From: AWTP1-18 sp036518635
Lineage (GTDB): Bacteria > Pseudomonadota > Gammaproteobacteria > Burkholderiales > Rhodocyclaceae
Direction of reading: 5' to 3'
DNA length: 14,931 nucleotides
NCBI GenBank assembly: GCA_036518635.1
Contig: DATDMT010000133.1
Coordinates: forward strand, 1-14,931
Below, one piece after another: positions 14,207-14,931 of the stretch; position 1 is the stretch's first letter, and every line of letters starts with the position of its first letter. Below the pieces are notes generated by a model. It saw only the letters and a program-made list of their open reading frames with translations. It ran no database searches and was not told where the DNA came from. Made by a program: the position numbers and the translations under genes.

Positions 14207-14931
14207 CATTGCTGCCCCGCGGCCTTCAGCCCGGCCATGGTGCGGCGGGCGAACAGCAGGTCTTCCCAGGCCTTGGCCTTGTCCGGCAGGTTACGCAGCA
14301 GGTAGGCTGGGTGGTAGGTGACGATCACCGGGATGCCCTGGTAGGCGAATAGCTGGCCGCGGGCGGCGCCGATCTTGACCTCGCTGTTCAGCAGCGACTG
14401 CGCCGCCGGGCGACCGAGGGCAACGATCAAGCGTGGCTGCAGCAGCTCGATCTGGCGCTGCAGATAGGGCCAGCAGGCGGCAGTCTCTTCCGGTTCGGGG
14501 GTACGGTTGTTGGGCGGGCGGCACTTCACCGCGTTGGCGATATAGACGTCGCTGCCGCGCTTCAGGTCGATCGCCGCCAGCATCGCATCGAGCAGCTTGC
14601 CGGCCTGGCCGACGAAGGGCTCGCCCTTCTCGTCCTCTTCCGCCCCAGGGCCTTCGCCAACTAACAGCCAGTCCGCCTGGCGGTCGCCGACGCCGGGTAC
14701 CGCCTGCTTGCGGGCGGCACAAAGAGGGCAAGCGGTGCAGGCGCGGATCGTTGCTTCCAGTTCGTCCCAACCGAGGGCGGCGCAGCCGCTACTGCGGGGG
14801 GCAGGCGGTTCGGCAGCAGCCAGCACAGCGGGCTCCGGTTCATGCACAGACGGGGGCATCGACGGCTCGAGCGTCTGCACCTCTGGCATGGCCGCCGGCT
14901 GGCGCAGGCGCCAGAGCGGGCCAAGGCCCAT
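14206..14931 (-). CDS. Type-4 (Fe-S) uracil-DNA glycosylase, 5' end outside the window
   Basis: The enzyme removes uracil from DNA to start base-excision repair. The visible 241 residues contain the glycosylase motif GEGPGAEEDEKGEPFVGQAG and the second active-site motif HPAYLLR. Four cysteines, Cys65 and Cys68 (CTACPL) plus Cys137 and Cys153 (a C-x15-C pair in VKCRPPNNRTPE), have the spacing that holds the [4Fe-4S] cluster of families 4 and 5. The GEGPG-x-EED form favours family 4. A variable Pro/Ala-rich linker (about 12-45) separates an N-terminal MGLGPLWRLR stretch from the catalytic part. The Met at the window edge is probably internal, because related proteins carry ExGLGPLW preceded by about 10 residues, so I treat the gene as cut off at its 5' end. 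Numbering is from the visible Met. Confidence 0.93.
   Translation of the reverse strand: MGLGPLWRLRQPAAMPEVQTLEPSMPPSVHEPEPAVLAAAEPPAPRSSGCAALGWDELEATIRACTACPLCAARKQAVPGVGDRQADWLLVGEGPGAEEDEKGEPFVGQAGKLLDAMLAAIDLKRGSDVYIANAVKCRPPNNRTPEPEETAACWPYLQRQIELLQPRLIVALGRPAAQSLLNSEVKIGAARGQLFAYQGIPVIVTYHPAYLLRNLPDKAKAWEDLLFARRTMAGLKAAGQQ

Overview
The window looks like ordinary chromosome of a high-GC proteobacterium. Gene content and order (divergent lplT / alr-radA, msrP, PQQ biosynthesis, TPM/LemA operon, double-CBS protein, type-4 uracil-DNA glycosylase) suggest a betaproteobacterium of the Rhodocyclales type; this placement is inference from gene content, not from a marker gene. I see no rRNA, tRNA, CRISPR array, insertion sequence or phage gene.

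Layout. Positions 22-96 (minus) hold a very short gene that is easily overlooked: pqqA, the 24-residue precursor peptide of the cofactor PQQ, so the rest of a pqq operon should lie just before the window. Positions 332-3591 (minus) form a tightly packed cluster: alr (alanine racemase), an unrecognised membrane protein, and radA (recombination/repair ATPase), with overlapping reading frames. lplT (lysophospholipid transporter, 3717-4982, plus) diverges from alr. It converges, with a 9-bp gap, on a minus-strand operon lemA - ygcG-like TPM protein - small TPM protein (6981 down to 4992).

From 7072 everything reads plus up to 14157. First comes a three-gene signalling cassette: a large membrane-bound PAS/GAF histidine kinase and two stand-alone receiver proteins, with a 1-nt gap and then a 4-nt ATGA overlap. 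Then come msrP (periplasmic molybdopterin methionine-sulfoxide reductase), an FAD/NAD(P) oxidoreductase and a double-CBS protein. A strong bidirectional terminator separates these from a convergent type-4 uracil-DNA glycosylase that runs off the right edge.

How they fit together. The kinase and two output-less receivers look like a self-contained phosphorelay whose targets are elsewhere. msrP repairs oxidised methionines in the periplasm, but its usual membrane haem partner msrQ is not beside it. The points most worth a second look are the tiny pqqA, the msrP without msrQ, the two-receiver phosphorelay, a glycine-rich GASGDW motif shared by two otherwise unrelated membrane proteins, and long inverted repeats ahead of the oxidoreductase and CBS genes. 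I found no clear evidence of a wholly new system.
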